A DNA stretch of 12,569 bases, from the NCBI GenBank assembly GCA_964504025.1, contig CAZDCO010000035.1, forward strand, positions 1 to 12,569. Reading direction: 5' to 3'. This DNA comes from Scatosoma sp964504025. Its GTDB lineage: Bacteria > Bacillota > Clostridia > Christensenellales > Borkfalkiaceae. The notes beneath the pieces are model-generated. The model was not told the DNA's origin. It ran no database searches and worked only from the letters and a program-made list of their open reading frames with translations. Position numbers and translations under genes: made by a program. This document shows positions 6,305-12,569 of this stretch, piece after piece (positions within the stretch are counted from its first letter, which is position 1; each line of letters opens with the position of its first letter).

Positions 6305-8212
6305 TTATTCCGTCTCCGCGTCGTTCGCGGTTTGCGTACCGCGCAAAGCTTCCGCGATACCGTCCCTCTTATCGATCGTATAAGTGGGCACTAATTTCTT
6401 CACCGACTTCTTCATATCGTCCGTTTCGGAGTACGCCTCATCGCAAAGTTGTTGGAGGGTAGGCCAAAACCGCGTTTCGTTCAACGCGATCGGCTTGGCG
6501 ATATTGATCAAGCCGTTGGGCGTTTTCGTCAGTCCTTCTTCTTTCATCAAGCGTTCTTCGTACAGCTTTTCACCCGGACGAAGCCCCGTACACACGATAT
6601 CGATATCGACATTCGGTTCTAACCCCGACAGTTTGATGAGGTTATACGCCAAGTCGTAGATACGCACGGGTTCGCCCATATCGAGCACGAAAATTTGACC
6701 GCCTTTTGCGTACGCGCCTGCCTGCAACACCAACGACACCGCTTCGGGTATCGTCATAAAGTAGCGAATGATGTCCTTATGCGTAACGGTTACGGGACCG
6801 CCCTCCGCGATTTGCTTTTTGAACAGCGGAATGACCGAGCCGTTCGAGCCGAGTACGTTACCGAAGCGCACCGCCACGAATTTCGTGTGTTTACTATGGC
6901 GACCGATCGTTTGAATGATCATTTCGCAAATACGTTTCGTCGCGCCCATAATATTCGTGGGATTGACCGCCTTATCGGTAGAAATTTGCACGAACGTTTC
7001 CACAGCGAACTCGTCGGCGCATTTCGCCACGTTCCACGTACCGTAGACGTTGTTCTTCACCGCTTCGTTCGGGCTCGTTTCCATCAAGGGCACGTGCTTG
7101 TGCGCCGCCGCGTGGAATACGATTTGCGGACGATATTTATCGAATACGTCGTGCATCTTTTTCTCGTCGCGAACGCTCGCGATCAACGTCAACAAATGCA
7201 ACGACGGGTTTTTACGCTTCAATTCCTGTTCGATCTCGTAGGCGTTGTTCTCGTAAATATCCAAAATGATCAACACTTTGGGATTATGCGTTGCGATTTG
7301 ACGGCAAAGCTCGCTGCCGATCGAACCGCCGCCGCCCGTAACGAGCACCACTTTGTTTTCGATATACCCCATGATTTCGTCGAGGTTGACCTGTACCTGT
7401 TCTCTACCGAGCAAGTCTTGCACGCCGACGTCGCGGAATTGCGATACGGAAACTTGTCCCGAAACAAATTGATAGATGCCGGGCAAAATTTTGACCGCGC
7501 ACCCCGTTTCTTGGCAAACGCGCACGATCTCGCTCACCCTCTTCTTGCTGACGGACGGCATGGCGATAAAGATTTCCTGCACGCCGTATTTCTTCACGCA
7601 GGCAGGAATATCCGACACCGCGCCGACGATACGCACGCCGCAAATGCTCTCCCCTTTTTTGTTTTTATCGTCGTCCACAATACACACAGGACAAACCTGC
7701 ATTTTATCGGAAGTTTGGATCTCTTTCAAGAGCATAGCCGCCGCGTCGCCGCCGCCGACGATCATGACGCGCTTTTTCGCGACGTAGTTCTTGCCGAAGC
7801 GGAATCTAATCGCGGAAATGATACGCTCGGAAAAACGAATACACCCGACGCATACGCCGAGCATGACGGTATACACGAAGTTGACCGCGGAATTGACGTA
7901 AGCGTATCTCGTCGATATGGAAAAGACGACGTTACCTGCGGCAAGTACCAACACCGCAAGCACGATTTTGAAAAAGTCTAACACGCTGACCGATTTGAAC
8001 GCCATCGAATACAGCCCGAAGATTGCGAACACGAGCAACGCCGCCGCCACGTTACCGAGCGTCCAATAGACGTATATCGATGAAAACTCGTCAATAATGA
8101 TGTGGCTCTGCGTAACGAAATACGCCACGACTGCGGACACAATGACCGAAGCCACGTCCAACAACACCAACAAAAATCTACTCCATGATTTTTTTCGTTT
8201 CTTGTTTTCCAT
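6305..8212 (-). CDS. Membrane nucleotide-sugar 4,6-dehydratase (WbpM/CapD type), 635 aa
   Basis: Polysaccharide-biosynthesis enzyme that most likely converts UDP-GlcNAc, or a similar UDP-sugar, to the 4-keto-6-deoxy form. Four hydrophobic segments lie in residues about 12-124. A first nucleotide-binding-like fold follows, with G-G-G-D-A-A-A at 153-159, and then the catalytic SDR domain with T-G-G-G-G-S-I-G-S-E at 292-301. The catalytic region is STDKAVNPTN (411-420), followed by Met422 and Lys426. The usual SDR Tyr is replaced by Met, as in the S-M-K triad described for WbpM, so this is the large membrane form and not soluble FlaA1/PseB. The length fits that class. The start at 8212 follows GAGGG ten bases upstream; a 22-codon extension lacks a site and would precede the first helix with unlikely residues. 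It is the first gene of the operon driven from 8321-8349, and 83 bases separate it from the next start. The exact substrate is uncertain. Confidence 0.93.
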   Translation of the reverse strand: MENKKRKKSWSRFLLVLLDVASVIVSAVVAYFVTQSHIIIDEFSSIYVYWTLGNVAAALLVFAIFGLYSMAFKSVSVLDFFKIVLAVLVLAAGNVVFSISTRYAYVNSAVNFVYTVMLGVCVGCIRFSERIISAIRFRFGKNYVAKKRVMIVGGGDAAAMLLKEIQTSDKMQVCPVCIVDDDKNKKGESICGVRIVGAVSDIPACVKKYGVQEIFIAMPSVSKKRVSEIVRVCQETGCAVKILPGIYQFVSGQVSVSQFRDVGVQDLLGREQVQVNLDEIMGYIENKVVLVTGGGGSIGSELCRQIATHNPKVLIILDIYENNAYEIEQELKRKNPSLHLLTLIASVRDEKKMHDVFDKYRPQIVFHAAAHKHVPLMETSPNEAVKNNVYGTWNVAKCADEFAVETFVQISTDKAVNPTNIMGATKRICEMIIQTIGRHSKHTKFVAVRFGNVLGSNGSVIPLFKKQIAEGGPVTVTHKDIIRYFMTIPEAVSLVLQAGAYAKGGQIFVLDMGEPVRIYDLAYNLIKLSGLEPNVDIDIVCTGLRPGEKLYEERLMKEEGLTKTPNGLINIAKPIALNETRFWPTLQQLCDEAYSETDDMKKSVKKLVPTYTIDKRDGIAEALRGTQTANDAETE

Positions 8213-8242
8213 ATCCTTTGTTCCCTCGTTGTTCTTTTTTTC

Positions 8243-8285
8243 GCCCGACACACCAACTGCGAGACAACGGGCACGCACGCGCCCG
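8243..8285 (-). other. Leader with two mutually exclusive hairpins
   Basis: In the roughly 100-base leader of the glycan operon, three short blocks occur in transcript order: CGGGC (8285-8281), GCCCG (8272-8268) and CGGGC (8247-8243). The middle block can pair with either neighbour, giving a hairpin with an 8-base loop or one with a 20-base loop. No U-tract follows either, so it is not an attenuator of the standard kind. The stems are only five base pairs, so chance is a real possibility. Confidence 0.25.
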
Positions 8286-8320
8286 AATTTTATACCTTAT
8301 TTATTATACATAACGTTTAG

Positions 8321-8349
8321 ATTATACCATTTCCGACCTGCTTTGTCAA
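8321..8349 (-). promoter_or_regulatory. Perfect consensus promoter of the glycan operon
   Basis: On the minus strand, -35 TTGACA (8349-8344), a spacer of exactly 17 bases and -10 TATAAT (8326-8321), preceded by TGG as an extended -10. Every base matches the sigma-A consensus. The start point should lie near 8314, leaving a leader of about 100 bases before the dehydratase start at 8212. No other equally good promoter is visible before the terminator at 2058-2077, so the three genes are probably co-transcribed from here. Confidence 0.9.
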
Positions 8350-8412
8350 TATATTTTTCCGTTTTTCTCGCGCCAAATCGAAAAGAGTTGCGTTTTTACG
8401 TCGCAAAAAAGG

Positions 8413-8440
8413 TTTACGCTCCATTAAAATGGGATATACC
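8413..8440 (+). promoter_or_regulatory. Candidate promoter of nifJ
   Basis: TTTACG (8413-8418), a 16-base spacer and TATACC (8435-8440) lie about 45 bases before the nifJ start, in the divergent gap. Both hexamers are imperfect, so the call is tentative. It is the best pair I see on the plus strand in this gap. The much stronger minus-strand promoter at 8321-8349 is back to back with it. Confidence 0.4.
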
Positions 8441-8484
8441 TACCGAAACGATACGCAAAAATCGCAATTTAGGAGAAAAAGAGT

Positions 8485-11400
8485 ATGAAAAAAACGACCA
8501 CCGACGGCAACAGCGCGGCGGCGTACGTAGCTTACGCCTTTACGGAACTTGCCGCCGTCTACCCGATCACTCCCTCTTCGCCCATGGCGGAACGAACAGA
8601 CGAACGCGTTGCGGCAGGAGAAAAAAACCTGTTCGGCAAAGTGCCTACGCTCGTGCAAATGCAATCGGAAAGCGGCGTGGCAGGCGCATTACACGGCGCG
8701 TTGACCTGCGGTACGCTCGCCACGAGCTTCACTTGCAGCCAGGGTTTGTTGTTGATGCTACCCGATATGTATAAAATGGCAGGCGAAGCGTTACCCTGCG
8801 TACTCCACGTCAGCGCGCGCGCCCTGTCCACGCACGCCCTGAGTATTTTCGGCGACCACCAAGACGTTATGGCGTGCCGACAATCGGGGTTTGCCATGCT
8901 CTGTTCCGCCGACGTGCAAGAGGCTATGGATATGGCGATCGTCGCGCACGTCGCCGCGATTAAAGCGAGCCTGCCCTTCCTACATTTCTTCGACGGATTT
9001 CGCACTTCGCACGAAGTGAACGCGATCGACGGCGTAGAATACGACGAAATGCGTACCCTCGTGGACGAAGACGCCCTGCGCGCCTTTCGCGAACGCGCAC
9101 TCTCGCCCGACCGTCCCGTGCAACGCGGCACGGCGCAAAATCCCGACGTATATTTTCAAAACCGCGAAGCCGCCAACACCCGTTATCTCCGCGCCGCTTC
9201 TATCGTGCAAGGCGTTATGGACGATTTGCAAAAAATTACGAAACGGGCATACCGTGTATTTGATTATTGTGGTGCAGCGGACGCCGAATACGTCGCGGTA
9301 ACGCTCGGTAGCGGCGGCGTGGCGATGGAAGAAGCCGTCAAAACTTGCAACGCCGTCGGCGGCAAAACGGGCGTCGTCAAAGTGCGTCTGTACCGTCCTT
9401 TCGACGGCGAAGCGTTCGTGCGTGCCTTGCCGAAAACCTGCAAACGGATCGCCGTACTCGACCGCACGAAAGAATCGGGCGCGATTGCCGAACCGCTCTA
9501 TCTCGACGTGCGTTGCGCCCTCGACGAGCACGGACGGAAAGATATTCGCACGATCGGCGGCAGATACGGTTTAGGCGGCAAGGACTTCACGCCCGACGAC
9601 GGACTTGCCGTCCTGCAAAACTTGCAAAGCGCAACGCCGAAACACCCGTTCACCGTCGGCATCGACGACGACGTAACCAACCTTTCCCTGTCGCCGTCCG
9701 CCCTGTCCTATACGCCGAAGGAGGACGTCGTCGCGTGTAAATTTTACGGTTTAGGCTCGGACGGCACGGTGGGCGCGAACAAGAACTCCATACAACTGAT
9801 CGGCGACGAAACGGAGTGGTTCGTGCAGGGGTATTTTCACTACGACTCCAAAAAATCGGGCGGCGTAACGATTTCCCATTTGCGGTTTTCCAAAACGCCC
9901 GTGCGCGCGCCCTACCTCATCGACCGCGCCGATTTTATCGCCTGCCACGATCCCTCCTACCTCACCCGTTACAATATGCTGAAAGACGCGAAACGGGGCG
10001 GTACGTTTTTGCTGAACTGCCCGTGGATGACGACGGAAGAGTTGGAAAAGCACCTGCCCGATCCCGTCAAGCGCGCGATCGCCGAAAAGGAATTGTTCTT
10101 CTACGGGATCGACGGCACGAGCGTGGCGGAGTCCGTCGGCTTGCGCGGCAGGACGAGCACGGTGATGCAGGCGGCGTTCTTCTATCTCTTTCCCTCGCTT
10201 ATGCCGTACGAGCGCGCGAAGGTACGCTTGAAAGCGTTGCTTGAAAGGAAGTTTGCACAAAAAGGCGAGGACGTCGTCCGCAAAAATTGCGAAGCGATCG
10301 ATCGCGCGGAAGGCGCGCTGCACAAAATCGAATATCCCGCCGCGTGGAAGGACGCGAACGGGCGTATCGAAAGGGAGGAAACGGATGACGAATACGTCCG
10401 TTCGTTTATCCGTCCCGTATTAGAGTTACGGGGAAACGACGTACCCGTGTCCGCGTTCACGCCCGACGGAAGCGTACCCACGGGCACGACGAAACTTGAA
10501 AAACACGGCGTCGCCGCATACCTGCCCCGTTGGATCAAGGAAAATTGCATACAGTGCAATCAATGTTCGTTCGTATGTCCTCACGCCGCAGTGCGCCCGT
10601 TCGTATTCGACGAAAACGTGCAAACGCCGTTCGACACTCTGCCTACGACGGGAAAATCGGGCACGCGCTTCCGTATTCAAGTTGCCGCCGAACATTGCAC
10701 GGGTTGCGGCGTATGCGCCGATACCTGTCCGACGAAGGAAAAAGCCCTCGTCATGCAACCGTCCGCTCGGCACGCAGAAGAAGAACGGGAAAACTGGGCG
10801 TTCGCGCAAGCCGCGAAAAAGGCGGACGTGCGCGATTTGCAAACGAATACAGTCAAGGGTAGTCAATTCCGTACGCCGCTGTTCGAGTTTTCTTACGCCT
10901 GCGCAGGTTGCGGCGAAACGGCGTATATCAAACTCCTGACGCAACTTTTCGGCGATCGCGCGATTATTGCCAACGCGACGGGTTGCTCGTCTATCTACGG
11001 CGGTTCGTCCCCCACTTGCCCGTACACGAAAAACGAAGACGGGCGCGGTCCTGCGTGGGCAAGCTCCCTGTTTGAAGATAACGCGGAGTTCGGTTTGGGT
11101 ATGCGGCTTGCGTGCGATTACGCCGACAAAAATCACTCCGTTTGGATCGTCGGCGGCGACGGTTGGGCGTACGATATCGGGTTCGGCGGCTTGGATCACC
11201 TACTCTCCCAACCCGTCAACGTCAATATTTTGGTGCTCGACAGCGAAGTATACTCAAACACGGGCGGACAATCGTCCAAAGCCACGCCGTTGGGCGCAAC
11301 CGCGCGATTTGCCGTTCGAGGAAAACGCACGGCGAAGAAACAACTCGGTTTAATGGCAATGACGTACGGCAACGCGTACGTGGCGCAGGTCGCCTTGGGC

Positions 11401-11748
11401 GCGGACAAACAGCAATGCTTGAACGCCTTTTTGGAAGCGGAAGCGTACAACGGCGTATCGCTATTGATTGCCTATTCGCCCTGTATCGCGCACGGAGTAA
11501 ATATGCAAAAGAGCGTGCAGGAAGAAAAATTCGCCGTAGAGAGCGGATATTTCCCCTTGTTCCGATACCACCCCGACAAGCCGTTTCGGTTGGACAGCAA
11601 AGCACCGAGCGTGCCGTTGGAAGATTTTTACGCGCGTGAAAATCGGTTTGCCGCACTCACGAAAGAGGAAGAGTTGTTGACGGAAGCGAAAACGGAAGCC
11701 GCACGGCGGTACGAATTCTACCGCAAACTGTCTGAAATACTCCGCTAA
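8485..11748 (+). CDS. nifJ: Pyruvate:ferredoxin (flavodoxin) oxidoreductase, 1087 aa
   Basis: Single-chain PFOR that oxidises pyruvate and CoA to acetyl-CoA and CO2, passing electrons to ferredoxin in anaerobic metabolism. In order it has the pyruvate-binding N-terminal domain with YPITPSS (26-32), the middle domain (LDRTKE near 325-330, GGRYGLGGKDFTP at 358-370), the GLGSDGTVGANK segment (422-433), and a ferredoxin domain with two [4Fe-4S] motifs (C688/691/694/698 and C738/741/744/748). The C-terminal thiamine-diphosphate domain has GGDGWAYDIG (890-899) and SNTGGQSSKATP (924-935). The proximal cluster ligands C806, C809, C834 and C1000 are all present. The start follows AGGAG with nine bases between. 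The chain is about 80-100 residues shorter than typical NifJ, chiefly because the segment between the end of the ferredoxin/proximal-cluster region and the GGDGW motif (873-886) is cut down. All catalytic residues I can check are intact, so it is probably active. It stands alone, with a terminator at 11765. Confidence 0.97.
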   Translation: MKKTTTDGNSAAAYVAYAFTELAAVYPITPSSPMAERTDERVAAGEKNLFGKVPTLVQMQSESGVAGALHGALTCGTLATSFTCSQGLLLMLPDMYKMAGEALPCVLHVSARALSTHALSIFGDHQDVMACRQSGFAMLCSADVQEAMDMAIVAHVAAIKASLPFLHFFDGFRTSHEVNAIDGVEYDEMRTLVDEDALRAFRERALSPDRPVQRGTAQNPDVYFQNREAANTRYLRAASIVQGVMDDLQKITKRAYRVFDYCGAADAEYVAVTLGSGGVAMEEAVKTCNAVGGKTGVVKVRLYRPFDGEAFVRALPKTCKRIAVLDRTKESGAIAEPLYLDVRCALDEHGRKDIRTIGGRYGLGGKDFTPDDGLAVLQNLQSATPKHPFTVGIDDDVTNLSLSPSALSYTPKEDVVACKFYGLGSDGTVGANKNSIQLIGDETEWFVQGYFHYDSKKSGGVTISHLRFSKTPVRAPYLIDRADFIACHDPSYLTRYNMLKDAKRGGTFLLNCPWMTTEELEKHLPDPVKRAIAEKELFFYGIDGTSVAESVGLRGRTSTVMQAAFFYLFPSLMPYERAKVRLKALLERKFAQKGEDVVRKNCEAIDRAEGALHKIEYPAAWKDANGRIEREETDDEYVRSFIRPVLELRGNDVPVSAFTPDGSVPTGTTKLEKHGVAAYLPRWIKENCIQCNQCSFVCPHAAVRPFVFDENVQTPFDTLPTTGKSGTRFRIQVAAEHCTGCGVCADTCPTKEKALVMQPSARHAEEERENWAFAQAAKKADVRDLQTNTVKGSQFRTPLFEFSYACAGCGETAYIKLLTQLFGDRAIIANATGCSSIYGGSSPTCPYTKNEDGRGPAWASSLFEDNAEFGLGMRLACDYADKNHSVWIVGGDGWAYDIGFGGLDHLLSQPVNVNILVLDSEVYSNTGGQSSKATPLGATARFAVRGKRTAKKQLGLMAMTYGNAYVAQVALGADKQQCLNAFLEAEAYNGVSLLIAYSPCIAHGVNMQKSVQEEKFAVESGYFPLFRYHPDKPFRLDSKAPSVPLEDFYARENRFAALTKEEELLTEAKTEAARRYEFYRKLSEILR

Positions 11749-11764
11749 ACGGCGTTTATACGGC

Positions 11765-11794
11765 AAGAAGCCGCCCTTCCGAGCGGCTTCTTTT
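11765..11794 (+). terminator. Intrinsic terminator of nifJ
   Basis: A 10-bp perfect stem (11765-11774 with 11783-11792) and an 8-base loop, ending in four T's, begin 16 bases after the nifJ stop. On the minus strand the hairpin is the same but the U-tail is only two bases, so it is better for nifJ than for the convergent lipoprotein gene ending at 11807. Confidence 0.85.
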
Positions 11795-11806
11795 CAGCGT
11801 TTATAT

Positions 11807-12517
11807 TCAGTTTTGCACTTGCGGTACGATAATCGAATCGGCCGCCACTACGTCGTAGGAAAGCGTATAGCACAACTCTATATCGTTGCCCGCCGTCCAT
11901 AACACGGCACTCGTCAAACGCCCGTCCGCAAAGGTCAACGACGCGTTCTTTATCTTAACCTCGCCATCCACGACGATTTCGTTCGCTTTATACGCTTGCT
12001 CCGTTTCGTCGTAAGTGAAAGCCGCGTAAGGACACTGCTCGTTCAAGCCCGTCGTTTTGTTATTGTTATACGACGTTTCCGTTATCGGAGTTTTAGCGTT
12101 TTCAGTTACACGATAATAGCCGTCCGCTTCTTTCACGAGATAATACGTGTCTTTGGTTTTCGCGACGCGTATCGTCTTGCCGTCAAACTCGACCGTGCGT
12201 GTCTCAGAGGCGCTGCCTTGCTTCATCACAATGACGACTTTCCAACTCGTTTCGTCTTTCAAGTCCAAAGCCGCCACCCATTCTTCCGCCGTTACACTCT
12301 CGTCGCGAACGGGCACGGAGGAAGAATTATTCGACGAGGAGCTACTCGACGAAGAGTTGCTCGACGAAGAGTCGTCGTTTGCGTTTGCGGAAGAACTTGC
12401 GGAGACGGAAGAATTGCTCGTATCCGAATTTCCCGTTGAAACATCGCCGTCGCAAGCGGTTACGGCAAAGCACGTGCCGAGCGCAAGCAAAAACGCTACC
12501 ATTTTTTTACATTTCAT
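11807..12517 (-). CDS. Ser/Asn-rich linker lipoprotein of unknown function, 236 aa
   Basis: I do not recognise a named family. Residues 1-22 are a lipoprotein signal peptide with Cys22 after F-A-V-T-A, so the protein should be anchored on the outer face of the membrane. Residues about 27-68 are a low-complexity linker of Ser, Asn and Asp, which probably spans the cell wall. The rest (about 69-236) is a small soluble domain rich in beta-strand-like segments (for example S-W-K-V-V-I-V, R-T-V-E-F-D-G-K and D-T-Y-Y-L-V-K), with paired 'YYLVKEADGYYRV'-type strands suggesting a lipocalin-like or LolA-like sheet. That is a guess from pattern only. The start at 12517 has AAAGGAG ten bases upstream, inside a possible leader ORF. 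It is convergent with nifJ. Lipoproteins of this build are common in uncultured gut Clostridia. Confidence 0.85.
   Translation of the reverse strand: MKCKKMVAFLLALGTCFAVTACDGDVSTGNSDTSNSSVSASSSANANDDSSSSNSSSSSSSSNNSSSVPVRDESVTAEEWVAALDLKDETSWKVVIVMKQGSASETRTVEFDGKTIRVAKTKDTYYLVKEADGYYRVTENAKTPITETSYNNNKTTGLNEQCPYAAFTYDETEQAYKANEIVVDGEVKIKNASLTFADGRLTSAVLWTAGNDIELCYTLSYDVVAADSIIVPQVQN
12330..12374 (-). repeat. Three tandem 15-bp repeats in the Ser linker
   Basis: Three consecutive 15-base units (12330-12344, 12345-12359, 12360-12374) share the plus-strand core TCGACGA-GAG. On the coding strand each encodes five residues of the Ser/Asn linker, so gain or loss of a unit keeps the frame. The third and second copies are nearly identical while the first is more diverged. 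This suggests recent expansion and possible length variation between strains. Confidence 0.7.
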
Positions 12518-12546
12518 AATCGTATTTCTCCTTTGCAGGGGGGCAT
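12514..12546 (-). CDS. Possible 10-codon leader ORF coupled to the lipoprotein
   Basis: A minus-strand ATG at 12546-12544 starts M-P-P-C-K-G-E-I-R-L and stops at TGA 12516-12514, overlapping the lipoprotein start as ATGA. It has GAGG six bases upstream of its ATG, and it contains the lipoprotein's own AAAGGAG. Such overlaps allow translational coupling. Ten codons with no comparison to relatives is weak evidence, and the window ends 23 bases beyond, so no promoter can be checked. Confidence 0.3.
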   Translation of the reverse strand: MPPCKGEIRL

Positions 12547-12569
12547 TTTCACCCTCTACGGTACTATTT

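Noticed and set aside
6695..7981. 428-codon open frame on the plus strand, antisense to the dehydratase gene
   Set aside because: It is rich in His, Arg and Asp, has no motif and no ribosome site, and is fully covered by the strongly supported dehydratase frame.
1..12569. CRISPR array, insertion sequence, prophage or defence genes
   Set aside because: I searched by eye for direct repeats with spacers, transposase or integrase motifs and terminal inverted repeats, and found none. The genes are metabolic, surface-glycan and lipoprotein types.

Overview
The window looks like chromosomal DNA of a Gram-positive-type anaerobe, most likely an uncultured gut-type member of the Clostridia (Bacillota). 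Three things point there: a clostridial-style single-chain pyruvate:ferredoxin oxidoreductase, lipoproteins (one with a long Ser/Asn linker), and purine-rich AGGAG-type ribosome binding sites with consensus sigma-A promoters. The order or family cannot be fixed from the sequence; a Christensenellales-like lineage is only a guess.

Layout, left to right. Positions 1-245 hold a strong promoter that fires out of the left edge, backed by four T-runs spaced exactly one helical turn apart. Next, all on the minus strand, are a small FmdB-type zinc-ribbon protein (246-443) with its own promoter, and a secreted M1-family metallopeptidase lipoprotein (513-1970). A bidirectional intrinsic terminator (2058-2077) closes a three-gene minus-strand unit read from 8212 to 2096. 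In transcription order this unit holds a membrane-anchored WbpM/CapD-type nucleotide-sugar 4,6-dehydratase (8212-6305), a 937-residue fusion of an O-antigen polymerase/ligase-like membrane protein with a GT-B (GT28/MGDG-synthase-like) glycosyltransferase (6221-3408), and a Gfo/Idh/MocA oxidoreductase of the GH109-like type (3349-2096). A perfect TTGACA-17-TATAAT promoter sits upstream at 8321-8349. Divergently on the plus strand is nifJ/por (8485-11748), with its own terminator. Convergent to it is a Ser-rich lipoprotein of unknown function (12517-11807), preceded by a possible 10-codon leader ORF that overlaps its start.

How the genes may work together. The three-gene unit reads as a compact surface-glycan or glycolipid module: make a 4-keto-6-deoxy sugar nucleotide, transfer and possibly polymerise or ligate it, and trim or modify a sugar. 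The GT/polymerase fusion is the most unusual gene here and the best candidate for undescribed biology. NifJ serves central anaerobic metabolism and is shorter than usual because a loop before the thiamine-diphosphate motif is missing.

No tRNA, rRNA, CRISPR array, insertion sequence or phage gene was recognised. No gene-free stretch exceeds 300 bases; the longest are 8213-8484 (divergent promoters) and 1-245.
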